A DNA stretch of 56,339 bases from Methanococci archaeon (lineage in GTDB: Archaea; AGJL01; Methanococci; Methanococcales; Methanocaldococcaceae): assembly GCA_013153845.1 (NCBI GenBank), contig JAADDS010000011.1, forward strand, positions 1-56,339, in the 5' to 3' direction. Made by a program: the position numbers and the translations under genes. Each line of letters begins with the position of its first letter. Position 1 is the stretch's first letter. The notes beneath the pieces were generated by a model, which was not told where the DNA came from, searched no databases, and worked only from the letters and a program-made list of their open reading frames with translations. This document shows, piece by piece, positions 38,555-48,562 of the stretch.

Positions 38555-40417
38555 TTAATGGAATTTTGGCTGTGAAGAACATAGCATAGGAAGAGGTAGT
38601 GGCTTAATTGGATAACCTTCTATTTCTTTCTGTATTAACTTTATTAACTCCTCTAAACCCATTTTTTCTTTGTGAGGTTTTTTTAGTGTTGATTTTTTTC
38701 TAACAGTTACTGTTAATTTATCTGATTCCATTTCCTCATCTCCAATAACTACAACATAAGGAATCCAGTCCCTTCCTGCATTTCTAATCTTTTTACTTAC
38801 ACTATCTTCCCTGTCATCAACATCAACTCTAATGTTGTTTTCTCTCAACTTCTCAGCAACTTTTAAAGCATAGTCATAGTGTCTCTCAGCTATTGGAATA
38901 ACTCTAACCTGTATCGGAGAAAGCCAGACAGGCAACATTGGAGCGTTTCCTCTTTCTGCTTCTATTGCAGCTTTTTCAAGCAAACCGCATAAAACCCTCT
39001 CGATTGAGCCAGTTGGAGAGCAGTGCAGTATTATTGGATAAATCTCTCCTTCATTTGTATGCACTTTTATATTAAATCTTTTAGCACTCTCTACATCAAT
39101 CTGAACTGTTGGATTTTCAATAGGTCTTCCTAAGCTGTCTATTACAGCAATATCTACCTTACCAACCCAGTAATGTTTTCTTTTTGGTAAAATTTCCAAT
39201 ATAATGTCTTTTCCAGTTTTTGATTTATACTCCTTTGCTATCTTGAAAAACCAGTCCCTATGCTCATCAAAGAAGTCCTTTGTGAATCTAAAAATTACAG
39301 AATAGCTTAGATTTAAATCATCTCCTGTCTTTAAACATTCCCAAAATTGCTTTTCAAACTCTTCCATTGCTTGCTTTAAATCTAAGCAGACAGTATGCAT
39401 ATCTGGCATTGTAAAGCATCTTAATCTTTTTAACCCAACTAACTCTCCTCTCTGCTCATATCTAAAACTGTAAGTTGATAACTCATAGAGTTTTAAAGGC
39501 AAATATCTTGGCAACAAATACATATCTTTTTTCATCATAAACTGTCCAAAACATGCTGCAAATCTCAACATTAACTCTTTATTTCCCTGCCTAAACCTAT
39601 ACTGCCTCTCTCCAAATTTGTCAGCATGTTCTCTAATAGCTTTATTACCTAAATCATACATAATTGGTGTCTCTACTGGCATAGCTCCCATATCAACAAC
39701 TAAGTTATAGACATAGTCAGCCAATAGATCTCTAATTAACTTACCTTTTGGATACCATCTAAAATGCCCGGGGTCTGATGCTTCTTCATAACTGCATATA
39801 TCTTTTTCTTTGATAAACTTTACATGTGGTGGTTCATCATGCTCTTTATGTTCTTTTATTCCCAACTCATGTTTAGCCAGTGCTAAGAGTTCTTCATCTT
39901 TAATTATATCTATATTTTCTTCGTTCAATTCAACTATCTCCTCTGTTTCAGGATTCAAAAGGTAAAATTTTGATTCTTCTCCTTTTTCTTTTTTCTCTTC
40001 CTTAGCAATAATCTTTCTCGATAGCTCACTCAAAGGATGTCCTTTACAGCTAATTTTAAATGCCTTATACCATCCGAATGGTGCTCTTAAAACGTTATAG
40101 CCCCTTTCTTTTAAAATGCTTTCAATATCTTTTAAAACCTTTACTGCTGTTTCTGGAGAGGATAAGTCGCTTGATAAATGAGCATAAGGATAAACAACTA
40201 TATTATTTACTTTTAACTGATTAGCTACCTTTTCAATCTCTTCAACCGCTCCTATAACAGATCCTTCCGGGTTGTTTTCATCCTCTATCTCTACCGCAAT
40301 AAAACAAGCCAAACACTCATCCAACTTGCCTTTTAAGTTTTCTGTTTCTTCTGCAATCTTTGTTTTTTGTTTTGCCTCAAATTCTAAGTAATCAGAGTGG
40401 ATTAATAGCATCTTCAT
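38555..40417 (-). CDS. thrS: Threonyl-tRNA synthetase, archaeal type
   Basis: 620 residues from ATG 40417 (MKMLLIHSDYLEFEAK), after GAGGGAT. The first ~145 residues are the archaeal D-aminoacyl-tRNA-deacylase-like editing domain that removes Ser from tRNA-Thr. The class II core follows: FRYEQRGELVGLKRLRCFTMPDMHT (motif 2), DVESAKRFNIKVH and HCSPTGSIERVLCGLLEK (motif 3), then an anticodon-binding domain (QVRVIPIAERHYDYALKVAEKL). The C-terminus has a short PLPLP tail. It is divergent from the permease gene. Confidence 0.96.
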   Translation of the reverse strand: MKMLLIHSDYLEFEAKQKTKIAEETENLKGKLDECLACFIAVEIEDENNPEGSVIGAVEEIEKVANQLKVNNIVVYPYAHLSSDLSSPETAVKVLKDIESILKERGYNVLRAPFGWYKAFKISCKGHPLSELSRKIIAKEEKKEKGEESKFYLLNPETEEIVELNEENIDIIKDEELLALAKHELGIKEHKEHDEPPHVKFIKEKDICSYEEASDPGHFRWYPKGKLIRDLLADYVYNLVVDMGAMPVETPIMYDLGNKAIREHADKFGERQYRFRQGNKELMLRFAACFGQFMMKKDMYLLPRYLPLKLYELSTYSFRYEQRGELVGLKRLRCFTMPDMHTVCLDLKQAMEEFEKQFWECLKTGDDLNLSYSVIFRFTKDFFDEHRDWFFKIAKEYKSKTGKDIILEILPKRKHYWVGKVDIAVIDSLGRPIENPTVQIDVESAKRFNIKVHTNEGEIYPIILHCSPTGSIERVLCGLLEKAAIEAERGNAPMLPVWLSPIQVRVIPIAERHYDYALKVAEKLRENNIRVDVDDREDSVSKKIRNAGRDWIPYVVVIGDEEMESDKLTVTVRKKSTLKKPHKEKMGLEELIKLIQKEIEGYPIKPLPLPMLCSSQPKFH

Positions 40418-40682
40418 ATTATCCCTCAATTAACGTTAATTTATTTTTTATTTTTAGTATTATTTGTTTTATTTTTTAATGTAAGGATAAATATATACGT
40501 AAATTCCAAATAAGTAAGTTCTACCCTTTGTTTAATATACTGTCTTTTTAATCATTTTATTTCTTTACATCCCTTCATATTTTATTTGTGATCTATTTAT
40601 ATTATTTTTGTTGCAATTATTAAACAGAAATATTTCTTCAAAAACTAATTATAACTTAACTATTTCAAAATAGGTGTTAACA

Positions 40683-41786
40683 ATGGGACATCTAACACTC
40701 AAAGATGCGGTATTTTTAACAATAACCTCCATTGTTGGTGGGGGGATTTTTGTCCTATCTCCGCTAACATATCTGTTATTTGGAAAATCAATAATATGGG
40801 GTTGGATTTTGTTGATATTTATATCTTTAATTATGGCTTCTCCCTTTGCATATGCAACAACCAAAATAAGTGAGAGTGGAGGTGTCTACAAGTTTGTAAT
40901 GAAGATTCTTGGAAGAAGAATAGGAACATTTTCAGCATATATTCTTTGGTTATCTGGAGTTTTCGCTCTTTCTGGAGTTGTATCTTTTTTTGAAATAGTT
41001 TTTAATACAAAATTTAATGTTCCCCATGTTGGATTTTGTTTAATAATTACTCTAACATTGTTAATCCTTGCCGGAATTAAGATCGTTGGCAATTTTGTTA
41101 GGATATTTGGGGTTCTTACAATATCTATAATTTTATATATAGTATTTCAAAATGGCATCGATCTCAATTGCATATATCCTTTTAACTTAAAAACTGCAAT
41201 TTTAACAATATACTTCGGTCTTTGGACATCCACAGGTTGGGAAGGAATAACAATGCCATTATCTGCTTTTAAAGACCAAAAGACAATCGCTTACGGTCTT
41301 TTAATTGGAACACTAATCATAGGAATACTTTACTTCCTCTTTGCCCTCACAGTTATTTCTCTAAATGTAAATACAAGCAACATAACCGAGATATTAAAGT
41401 GTATAATTGGAAATAATTCCTTTTTATTAATAGGAATGCTGACTATAATTTCAAGTTGTGCTTTTAGTGTTCTATTCACTTTATCATATATGCCCTACGG
41501 AATGGGAAAAGATAGGATCTTTCCAAATATCTTTATAAAAATAAAAAAAGGAATTCCAACAAGAGGAGTTTTGTTGAACTCACTGCTTGTGATGTTATTG
41601 CTTATCTTCAATGCAAAAACCCTCGTAGATATGAGCATGTTTCTAACATTAATTGCTTATTTTTTGCTCTATCTCTCAGTTTTTAAAGAATCATCTGGCA
41701 AAATAAAAGCAATATCTCTCGTCTCAATGTTAATTTCTGGATCATTGGTTGTGTTTAGAATTTACTCCTATATATCTCCACATTAA
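40683..41786 (+). CDS. APC-superfamily amino acid permease
   Basis: 367 residues with roughly ten hydrophobic helices, from ATG 40683 behind AGGTG. The first helix has the unwound substrate-binding signature SIVGGGIFVLSPL, and a second conserved block is STGWEGITMPLSAFKDQKT. It is shorter than the usual 12-helix APC protein. Substrate unknown; cationic or neutral amino acids are typical for related methanogen proteins. As in M. jannaschii, as I recall, it neighbours thrS. Confidence 0.8.
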   Translation: MGHLTLKDAVFLTITSIVGGGIFVLSPLTYLLFGKSIIWGWILLIFISLIMASPFAYATTKISESGGVYKFVMKILGRRIGTFSAYILWLSGVFALSGVVSFFEIVFNTKFNVPHVGFCLIITLTLLILAGIKIVGNFVRIFGVLTISIILYIVFQNGIDLNCIYPFNLKTAILTIYFGLWTSTGWEGITMPLSAFKDQKTIAYGLLIGTLIIGILYFLFALTVISLNVNTSNITEILKCIIGNNSFLLIGMLTIISSCAFSVLFTLSYMPYGMGKDRIFPNIFIKIKKGIPTRGVLLNSLLVMLLLIFNAKTLVDMSMFLTLIAYFLLYLSVFKESSGKIKAISLVSMLISGSLVVFRIYSYISPH

Positions 41787-41935
41787 TAAAAGAATTATTA
41801 AATATATACATTTACATACGTGTTTATCAAAGATTATTAAAGAGATAATAAAAAAGAAATAAAAAATTAAAAATTAAGTTAAGAGATTAAAATAAACAAT
41901 AAACGAGGCAACAAAAAAGAAAAAAGAGGGAAAAC

Positions 41936-43264
41936 ATGGTTGTAAATTATGAAATATTAAAAAAATATCCTCTCTGCAATAGATGTTTTGGAAGATTGTA
42001 TGCAAAACTCCTCCACACGACAAATGAGGAAAGAGGGAAGGCGTTAAAACTTTTCAAATTATTAGAACTTGAAGCAAAAATAAAAAAAGCAAAAGAAGAA
42101 AACAAATCCTACGATGAGGAATTAAAATTTCTTAAATGCATAGTAAAAAGTGGAATTGAAAAGACAAGGTTGTTGAATGAAATTAAAGAGAAAGATATAA
42201 AAAAAGAGATCTGCCCTTGGTGTAGGGATATATTTAATAAAGAGAAGATGGAAAAGATACTAAAAAAAGTAGAAGATCTTCTAAAAAACTACGAATTTGA
42301 AACATTTTTAATTGGCACCCATCTTCCACAAGAGATCAAGGACTTAGAAAAAGAAATTGAAACGGAATTTATGGAAAGTATAAAACAGGAATTTGGAAGA
42401 GAATTTGGTAAAATGTTAGCACTTAAATTAAACAAATCTCCAGATAAAGAATATCCAGATGTTGTTATTCATATAAATCCATACAGCGAGGATATTTACT
42501 TACAAATCAATCCATTATTTATTAAGGGAAGATATAGAAAATTAGTTAGAGGGATCCCTCAAACACGGTGGGTTTGTGGAAAATGTAGAGGAAAAGGTTG
42601 CGAGCTCTGCAACTATACTGGCAAAAAATACCCCACATCAGTGGAGGAGATCATTGCCAAGCCGTTTTTAGAGGCAACAGGAGGGATTGATGAAAAGTTC
42701 CACGGTGCGGGAAGGGAAGATATAGACGTTAGAATGTTAGGAGACGGTAGACCTTTTGTTTTAGAGATTAAGGAGCCAAAAATAAGGAAAATCGATTTAG
42801 AAAAAATTGCAGAAGAGATCAATAAAGACGGAAGAGTTGAAGTTCTAAATTTAGAGTTTGGAGTTAGAAAAGACAAAGTTTTCTTTAAAAACACCCCACA
42901 TAGAAAAACATACAGAGCATTGGTTGAATGTTCTGAAAAAATATCTGATGAGGAGTTAAAACTTCTCGAAAAAGAACTTGAAAACAGAACTATATACCAA
43001 AAAACCCCAAAAAGGGTTTTACACAGAAGAGCTGATTTAGAGAGAATCCGTAAGGTATATAAAGTTAAAACAAGTAAAGTAGATGACACTCATTTTGAGA
43101 TGATCATATATTGTGATGGAGGACTGTATATAAAAGAATTAATTAGTGGAGATGATGGGAGAACAAACCCATCCGTCTCATCCATATTAAACAAGAACTG
43201 CATCTGTAAGGAGTTAGATGTTTTAAAAATACATGATAACGACCTTTTAGAAAAAGATCAATAA
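41936..43264 (+). CDS. pus10: tRNA pseudouridine synthase Pus10
   Basis: 442 residues. Archaeal Pus10 makes pseudouridine 55 (and 54) in the tRNA T arm, replacing bacterial TruB. The N-terminal zinc site (CNRCF at 14-17, later CPWC) and THUMP-like region are followed by the RluD-like catalytic core with the catalytic Asp in HGAGREDIDVRMLGDGRPF. A second Cys cluster CGKCRGKGCELC is in the middle. Substrate contacts include HRKTYRALVE and RRADLERIRKVY. It heads a run with L21e, RpoF and a DUF655 protein. Confidence 0.95.
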   Translation: MVVNYEILKKYPLCNRCFGRLYAKLLHTTNEERGKALKLFKLLELEAKIKKAKEENKSYDEELKFLKCIVKSGIEKTRLLNEIKEKDIKKEICPWCRDIFNKEKMEKILKKVEDLLKNYEFETFLIGTHLPQEIKDLEKEIETEFMESIKQEFGREFGKMLALKLNKSPDKEYPDVVIHINPYSEDIYLQINPLFIKGRYRKLVRGIPQTRWVCGKCRGKGCELCNYTGKKYPTSVEEIIAKPFLEATGGIDEKFHGAGREDIDVRMLGDGRPFVLEIKEPKIRKIDLEKIAEEINKDGRVEVLNLEFGVRKDKVFFKNTPHRKTYRALVECSEKISDEELKLLEKELENRTIYQKTPKRVLHRRADLERIRKVYKVKTSKVDDTHFEMIIYCDGGLYIKELISGDDGRTNPSVSSILNKNCICKELDVLKIHDNDLLEKDQ

Positions 43265-43352
43265 AACAGCAAAAAACAGAATGCATATAAATAGAAAATT
43301 TAAAAAAACTTTAAAAAACTTGTAAAAACCCTGTTAAAAAAGGTGAGTGTAT

Positions 43353-43646
43353 ATGGTTCAGATGAGTGAAGGATTCAGAAGAAAAACAAGAAAAAAATTA
43401 ACAAAACACCCAAGAGAAAGAGGAATGTGTCCGATAACAAGAGCATTAAGAGAGTTTAAAGAAGGGGAGTATGTTCACATTGTAATAGATCCATCTGTTC
43501 ACAAGGGAATGCCTCATCCAAGATACCACGGAAGGACAGGAATTGTAGTTGGTAAACAGGGAAGAGCATTTATTGTCAAAATCAGAGATGGAGGAAAATA
43601 TAAAAATATAATTGCCTATCCACAACACTTAAAGCCAACCGCTTAA
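43353..43646 (+). CDS. rpl21e: Large ribosomal subunit protein L21e (eL21)
   Basis: 97 residues from ATG 43353, after GGTGAG; a GTG two codons earlier lies in the site. [63 protein letters not shown] is the family signature, shown here only as landmarks [20 protein letters not shown] and [12 protein letters not shown] small SH3-like 50S protein next to pus10, as in related genomes. Confidence 0.95.
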   Translation: MVQMSEGFRRKTRKKLTKHPRERGMCPITRALREFKEGEYVHIVIDPSVHKGMPHPRYHGRTGIVVGKQGRAFIVKIRDGGKYKNIIAYPQHLKPTA

Positions 43647-43915
43647 ATTTGAAGTAAAAAATATAAAATAAAAAAATAAAAAAAGCAAACACTTAAACTA
43701 TCTTATTTTAACTTTTAGTTTTTCGTAAATCTTATTTTAATCCTAATTATTTGTTTTAATTAATTTTTCTAAAACTTTTTATTACAAAAAATATATATGA
43801 GTTATAGCAAATGATCTTTTTGCATGTATAATTACCTACCTCTCTATAATTATGCATTAAATACTGTGATTATATGGGAGAAGGGCCTATCAATAAATTT
43901 TTCAAGAGGGAAACG

Positions 43916-44239
43916 ATGATCGGAAAAAAAATAATCAACGAGAGGATAATTACCATCTCAGAAGCATCGGAAATCATGTATGAGAGAGCGAAAATTGGAG
44001 AGTTATCGTATGAGCAAGGGTGTGCATTAGATTACCTGCAGAAGTTTTCGAAATTAGATGCAAATGAGGCAAAAAAATTAGTAGAAGAGTTGAAATCACT
44101 TGGAGTTGATGAGAAAACCGCGGTTAAAATAGCAGATATTCTACCCGAGGATATTGACGATCTGAGGGCAATATACTACAAACGAGATCTACCTGAAAAT
44201 GCTGAAGAGATCTTAGATGTAGTTAGAAAATATATTTAA
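43916..44239 (+). CDS. rpoF: RNA polymerase subunit F (Rpb4-like)
   Basis: 107 residues starting ATG 43916 (MIGKKIINERI), which follows AGAGGG and matches family length; an in-frame ATG 14 codons earlier lacks support. Landmarks are ISEASEIMYERAKIGELSYEQGCALDYLQKF and VKIADILPEDIDDLRAIYYKRDLPE, the HRDC-like tip. RpoF pairs with RpoE to form the polymerase stalk. The gene order L21e-rpoF-DUF655 is conserved in archaea. Confidence 0.93.
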   Translation: MIGKKIINERIITISEASEIMYERAKIGELSYEQGCALDYLQKFSKLDANEAKKLVEELKSLGVDEKTAVKIADILPEDIDDLRAIYYKRDLPENAEEILDVVRKYI

Positions 44240-44290
44240 GTTTTTTATTAAACACTTAAATTTGTAGATTTAAATTAAGGGTGAAATTTT

Positions 44291-44950
44291 ATGGTTAGAG
44301 GGCAATATAAAACTAAAAAAAGACATGAAGAAGGAATCTCCTTTCCTAAAAAAAATAAACCGCAAAAATTTGAAAACTACGCTTGGGTATTAGATTACCT
44401 CCCCTATGGTTATACTGACAAGCCAAACGAGCCAATAGTCCAAGGACTCGGAGAATATCAGTTTCTACTAATGGAAATGAGTCCAAAACCAAATGTAGAG
44501 ATAGAATTAGGAGAAAGGGTCTACATCGGAAAAGGAAAAAGAGATAAGATAGATCATGTAATCAAAATGATAAAGTATGAGACACTAACATCAACTGCAA
44601 AATCAGAGTTAATATACAGTATAAGTGAAGCTGTAAAAATGCAGGAAGAAAGATTTATAAGATTTTTCAACGAATGCCCTCCAATAACTACTCGATTACA
44701 TACATTAGAACTCCTTCCAGAAATTAAGAAAAAATACATGTGGAAAATAATAGAAGAGAGAGAAATAAAAAAATTTGAAAGCTTTAAGGACTTTGAGGAA
44801 AGAATTGGAAAAAATCCAGTAAGAATTATTGCTAAAAGGGTTGAAAAAGAACTTTCAGATGATAAAAAAGACAAATACTACCTCTTCGTAAAATGGAAAA
44901 AAGGTATCATATTAAATGAAGAAGACATGGCATACTACTTAAAAGAGTAA
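44291..44950 (+). CDS. DUF655 RNA-binding-like protein
   Basis: 219 residues, ATG behind GGGTGA. KFENYAWVLDYLPYGYTD, VQGLGEYQFLLMEMSPKPNVEIELGERVYIGKGKRDKI and TRLHTLELLPEIKKKYMWKIIEEREIKKFESFKDFEERI fit the archaeal DUF655 family, with an N-terminal OB-like part and helix-hairpin-helix-like C-terminal region. Its persistent location after rpoF (and, elsewhere, before the rRNA dimethylase gene) suggests an RNA-related function, still unproven. Confidence 0.8.
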   Translation: MVRGQYKTKKRHEEGISFPKKNKPQKFENYAWVLDYLPYGYTDKPNEPIVQGLGEYQFLLMEMSPKPNVEIELGERVYIGKGKRDKIDHVIKMIKYETLTSTAKSELIYSISEAVKMQEERFIRFFNECPPITTRLHTLELLPEIKKKYMWKIIEEREIKKFESFKDFEERIGKNPVRIIAKRVEKELSDDKKDKYYLFVKWKKGIILNEEDMAYYLKE

Positions 44951-45021
44951 GATAAAATGGAACAAATAAAAAGAATAATAAATAAACAATAACAGGCAAG
45001 AATAGATAAAAATACGAAGTT

Positions 45022-45765
45022 CTACAACAGAAATTTAGAAAATTCTCGAATTTCTTTAAGTTTTCCAAAGTTAAGGAGGCCGATCTCAGTTATAGCAACA
45101 ACTTCCACATCTAAATAATTTTTTCGTATAATCTTTGAGGAAGGGGAATTGTTAATCAGATCATTTCCCGGAGATAAGGGATTAAATGCAGGTAATACAA
45201 CATATCCTTTTAGATTATTATCCTTTAAATCTTTTAAATCTTTATTTTCATAAATTAAATAAACCGGAAATTTAACAACAGCCCCAACTTCATCCCTAAG
45301 CTTAACAGAAGGATGCTCATGACCCAATATAAAAAAATCACTTTTGTTAATAACATCATCATCTAACATCCGATCTCCATGAAAAATTAAATATTTACCA
45401 AGTTTTAGATAATCAACCACATCTAACGGAAGAGAAGAATCATGATTTCCTCTTATTAATATTAAATCTACATAATCATTCAATATTGAGATAAACTCCT
45501 TTAAAAATTCTATCTCTCTTTTATATGGCATAAAATTATGTTTAATGTCTCCATTAATCACTAACTTATCTATCCTATATTTTTCAATAATGTTTAAAGC
45601 ATTTTTCACAACCTCATCCTTTTGCAAATTGGGAAAATTAGCCCCACCCTCTCCAAAAAGCACATCAAATCCAATATGTGTATCTGAGATTATCCCATAC
45701 TTCTTATAAATTAAGCATCTATCAATCGTTATATAAAAATCTCTAATTTTAATCTTATTCATCAT
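45022..45765 (-). CDS. Calcineurin-like metallophosphoesterase (SbcD-related archaeal family)
   Basis: 247 residues with the five metallophosphoesterase blocks: [38 protein letters not shown] and ILGHEHPSV. All metal-binding Asp/His/Asn residues are present. It lacks the nuclease capping domain and is much shorter than Mre11. Archaeal relatives form an SbcD-related group of unknown substrate. ATG 45765 (or the adjacent 45762) follows AAGGGAT. It is convergent with the DUF655 gene. Confidence 0.85.
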   Translation of the reverse strand: MMNKIKIRDFYITIDRCLIYKKYGIISDTHIGFDVLFGEGGANFPNLQKDEVVKNALNIIEKYRIDKLVINGDIKHNFMPYKREIEFLKEFISILNDYVDLILIRGNHDSSLPLDVVDYLKLGKYLIFHGDRMLDDDVINKSDFFILGHEHPSVKLRDEVGAVVKFPVYLIYENKDLKDLKDNNLKGYVVLPAFNPLSPGNDLINNSPSSKIIRKNYLDVEVVAITEIGLLNFGKLKEIREFSKFLL

Positions 45766-45965
45766 AACAATCCCTTACATGTTCCGATCAGCAGAAAATC
45801 AAACCTTCAATAAACTTTAAATGACATCAAAAATAAATCGAAATAAATAACAAAAATTAGAAATAAAATTTAAATAATCCAAAAATAACAAAAACAACAA
45901 ATAAACAACAAGAAAGTGGATATACAAAGTGCAAATAAAAATAAAAATTAAAGATTTTAGAGAAA

Positions 45966-46427
45966 TTATGCCTGCTCAACAAGCAATCTTGCAGTTTCTG
46001 GCGTGTATCTCCAATCAGCAGGTAGAACTCCCCTTCCTTTGTAGTATTTAACTAATCTTCTAATTTTTGATTCAATTAACTGTAAACCTCTCTTTGAGTG
46101 CAAATCCTTAGGATGTTGTTCTAAATGCTTTCTTAAATTAACCGCCCTTCTCATTAAATTTAAAAGATCCTCTGGGATTTTTGGATAGAGGTTATTTTCC
46201 TTCATTATCTTGCTTATCTTTTTTCCAGTAATTAACTTTACATCTGGAATTCCGTACGTGTCTCTTAATATCAAACCAATCTGTGCTGATTGATAACCTT
46301 TCTTAGCCAACTCGATAACTAACTCTTCTACCTGCTCCGGTGTATAGTTGACCCATTCAGGAACTTCCTCCCTGACAGGCCTCTTTGAACCGGAGCGACC
46401 TCTTTTTCTTGCATGCATTCTTGCCAT
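45966..46427 (-). CDS. rps15: Small ribosomal subunit protein S15 (uS15)
   Basis: 153 residues from ATG 46427 ([17 protein letters not shown]), preceded by AGGTGATATA; the longer frame from 46463 would begin inside the leader. [29 protein letters not shown] and [33 protein letters not shown] are diagnostic. It binds 16S helices 20-22. An inverted repeat (46452-46518) lies in or around its promoter/leader. It is divergent from sufC. Confidence 0.96.
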   Translation of the reverse strand: MARMHARKRGRSGSKRPVREEVPEWVNYTPEQVEELVIELAKKGYQSAQIGLILRDTYGIPDVKLITGKKISKIMKENNLYPKIPEDLLNLMRRAVNLRKHLEQHPKDLHSKRGLQLIESKIRRLVKYYKGRGVLPADWRYTPETARLLVEQA

Positions 46428-46451
46428 TATATCACCTCGATGGTCGCCAGT

Positions 46452-46518
46452 CCAAAGAGACATTTTTATTTTTTAATGTTTTTATTTGGAATTAATTTAT
46501 TTTTAGGTGTCTCTTTGG
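46452..46518. repeat. Perfect 11-base inverted repeat flanking the S15 leader
   Basis: CCAAAGAGACA (46452-46462) and TGTCTCTTTGG (46508-46518) are exact inverse complements separated by 45 AT-rich bases, extendable by CAG/CTG with one bulge. A second small hairpin ATCGC-TAC-GCGAT follows at 46547-46559. The arms lie in the S15-sufC intergenic region. Confidence 0.6.
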
Positions 46519-46649
46519 CTGTTTTGATAAGCTATTTTCTACTTTATCGCTACGCGATGGTAATCTTTTTATGCAGAAAATCCATTATAAAATATATCGC
46601 TTTTAATGAACATACATTATAGGGATATATATAGTTTTTGGTGATTACC

Positions 46650-47393
46650 ATGTTATTGAAAATCGAGAATTTACACGTATGTAGGGGAAAAAGAGAGATC
46701 TTAAAAGGGGTAAACTTAGATGTAAAAGAGAATGAAATTCATGCAATAATCGGGCCAAATGGAGCAGGAAAATCAACACTTGCTTATACGTTAATGGGAA
46801 TTTCTGACTATTCTCCAAGCAAGGGAAATATAATATTTAAAGGAGAGAGAATTAATGAAAAAAACATTACAGAAAGAGCAAGGATGGGAATGACCTTAGC
46901 ATGGCAAGAACCCGCGAGATTTGAAGGGATAAAGGTTAAAAATTATTTAACACTTGGAATGAAAGAAACATACAAAAAAGATAAAGAAACTATGGAAAAA
47001 AAGATCAGAGAGGCATTAAAATTGGTAAACTTAGATCCAGATAAGTATTTAGATAGATACGTTGATGAAACGTTAAGCGGTGGAGAAAGGAAAAGGATAG
47101 AATTGGCATCAATAGTTTGCATGGAGCCAGATCTTGCAATATTAGATGAGCCAGATAGTGGAATAGATATAGTTTCTTTTGATGAAATTAAGAGAGTTTT
47201 TGATTATCTAAAAGACAGAGGATGTTCCTTATTGGTAATAACGCATAGAGAGGAGTTAGCAGAACATGCCGATAGGGTCTCTTTAATATGTGCCGGAGAA
47301 GTTATAAAGAGTGGAGATCCGAAAGAAGTTGGAGAGTTTTATAAAAAAGAATGTGGAAAATGCTATAAAAAAGTTCCTGAGGAAAAGGAATGA
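46650..47393 (+). CDS. sufC: SufC-like ATPase of Fe-S cluster assembly
   Basis: 247 residues from ATG 46650 (MLLKIENLHVCRGKRE), with GGTGAT at 46640. Walker A is GPNGAGKST, the signature LSGGERKRIELA, Walker B DLAILDEPDSGID, and the switch His is in ITHRE. The SufC-type features are LAWQEPARFEGIKV and DSGIDIVSFD. SufC drives Fe-S cluster building on the SufB/D scaffold, whose gene follows. The last 36 coding bases and stop belong to a 45-base sequence repeated downstream (see repeat). Confidence 0.93.
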   Translation: MLLKIENLHVCRGKREILKGVNLDVKENEIHAIIGPNGAGKSTLAYTLMGISDYSPSKGNIIFKGERINEKNITERARMGMTLAWQEPARFEGIKVKNYLTLGMKETYKKDKETMEKKIREALKLVNLDPDKYLDRYVDETLSGGERKRIELASIVCMEPDLAILDEPDSGIDIVSFDEIKRVFDYLKDRGCSLLVITHREELAEHADRVSLICAGEVIKSGDPKEVGEFYKKECGKCYKKVPEEKE

Positions 47394-47512
47394 GTTAATT
47401 TACACCTCCGAGCGAAGCGAGGAAGGTGTTATAGGTATCGCAATAGGAGCTTCTCCTATGCTGGAGGAAATGCTATAAAAAAGTTCCTGAGGAAAAGGAA
47501 TGAGTTAATTTA
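47358..47512 (+). repeat. 45-bp direct duplication of the sufC 3' end flanking a 65-bp double-hairpin insert
   Basis: Bases 47358-47402 recur exactly at 47468-47512; the copy holds the last codons and stop of sufC (CYKKVPEEKE). Between them lies a 65-base GC-rich insert (47403-47467). It contains hairpin 1, CACCT/AGGTG around GAGCGAAGCGAG, hairpin 2, GC-A-ATAGGAG/CTCCTATGC with a CTT loop (47440-47461), and ends bounded by CCTCC and GGAGG. This looks like a small palindromic element inserted with, or followed by, duplication of its flank. sufC itself stays intact. Confidence 0.85.
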
Positions 47513-47584
47513 GAATATTATGTTAGAACATTAATAAATAAAAAATAATCATGATTATAAAAATCATTAGATAGACGTGAGAAA

Positions 47585-48535
47585 ATGAGCATCAAAGAGG
47601 AATTAATGGAGATAATTGAAGCGATTAAATATACATCTGAAAAACCCGAAGAGATCGTTCATGGGAAAGGGCCGAGAATCATCGTTAAGGAAAGTAAGAT
47701 AATAGACGTCCAAGGAGATGAAGGAATCATCTTAGAAGGAAAAGAAGAAAATGGAATTATAAAAACAAAAATAATAGTTAAAAAAGGTTATAAATTCAAA
47801 TATCCCATACATATGTGCTTTGGAATAACCGAGGAGAATATATCTCAAATAATAGACGTGGAGATTATTTTAGAAGAAGATAGTTCCATCTCATTAATGT
47901 CTCACTGTTCATTTCCGAAAGGAAAAGGAATTAAGCATATAATGAACGGCATTATAAAGATTGGGAAGAATGCAAGATTTTCCTACAACGAATTCCACTA
48001 TCATGGAGTAGATGGGGAGATCTTAGTTAAACCAAGTATGAAAGTGGAGATAGAAGAAGGAGGAATTTACATCTCAAACTTTACATTAACAAAAGGAAGA
48101 ATAGGAGTGTTGGATATTGATCAAGAAATTATTGCTGGAAAAGATGCCATAATTGACATAACAACAAGAACCTATGCAATAAAAGAAGATGTGGTCAAAG
48201 TAAATGAAGTTGTAAAACTAAATGGAGAGAATGCAAAATGTATCATAAAAAGTAGAGGAGCATCAATGGATAACGCAAAGATAAGCTTAAAATTAAAGAT
48301 AGAAGGAAACGCTCCATACAGTAAAGGGCATATCGATTGTGCTGAAATAGTTAAAGGAAACGCAGAAGTTGAATCAATTCCGATAGTTGTTGTTAGGGAT
48401 GATAGAGCAAGAATAACCCATGAAGCAGCAATTGGAAGTGTGGATAAAAAACAACTTGAGACCTTAATGGCAAAAGGGTTAGATGAAGATGAAGCAACAG
48501 AAATAATCGTTAAAGGAATGATCGGAGATCTCTAA
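47585..48535 (+). CDS. SufB/SufD-family Fe-S scaffold protein
   Basis: 316 residues, ATG after CGTGAG. The segment from DVEIILEEDSSISLMSHCSFPKGKGIKHIMNG to GENAKCIIKSRGASMDNAKISLKLKIEGNAPYSKGHIDCAEIVKG and ARITHEAAIGSVDKKQLETLMAKGLDEDEATEIIVKGMI is the SufBD core beta-helix and C-terminal helices. It is a short methanogen form, lacking the long N-terminal region of bacterial SufB. With SufC it would form a minimal SufBC-type machine. Cys in SHCSFP and HIDCAEIV are candidate ligands. Confidence 0.9.
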   Translation: MSIKEELMEIIEAIKYTSEKPEEIVHGKGPRIIVKESKIIDVQGDEGIILEGKEENGIIKTKIIVKKGYKFKYPIHMCFGITEENISQIIDVEIILEEDSSISLMSHCSFPKGKGIKHIMNGIIKIGKNARFSYNEFHYHGVDGEILVKPSMKVEIEEGGIYISNFTLTKGRIGVLDIDQEIIAGKDAIIDITTRTYAIKEDVVKVNEVVKLNGENAKCIIKSRGASMDNAKISLKLKIEGNAPYSKGHIDCAEIVKGNAEVESIPIVVVRDDRARITHEAAIGSVDKKQLETLMAKGLDEDEATEIIVKGMIGDL

Positions 48536-48562
48536 CTAAAAACAACTATCATTAACTAAATT

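Noticed and set aside
45762-45815. TCATCA and TCAG motifs resembling another minus-strand C/D sRNA
   Set aside because: The C-like box is the start codon pair ATGATGA of the phosphoesterase gene, and no second box pair or stem fits.
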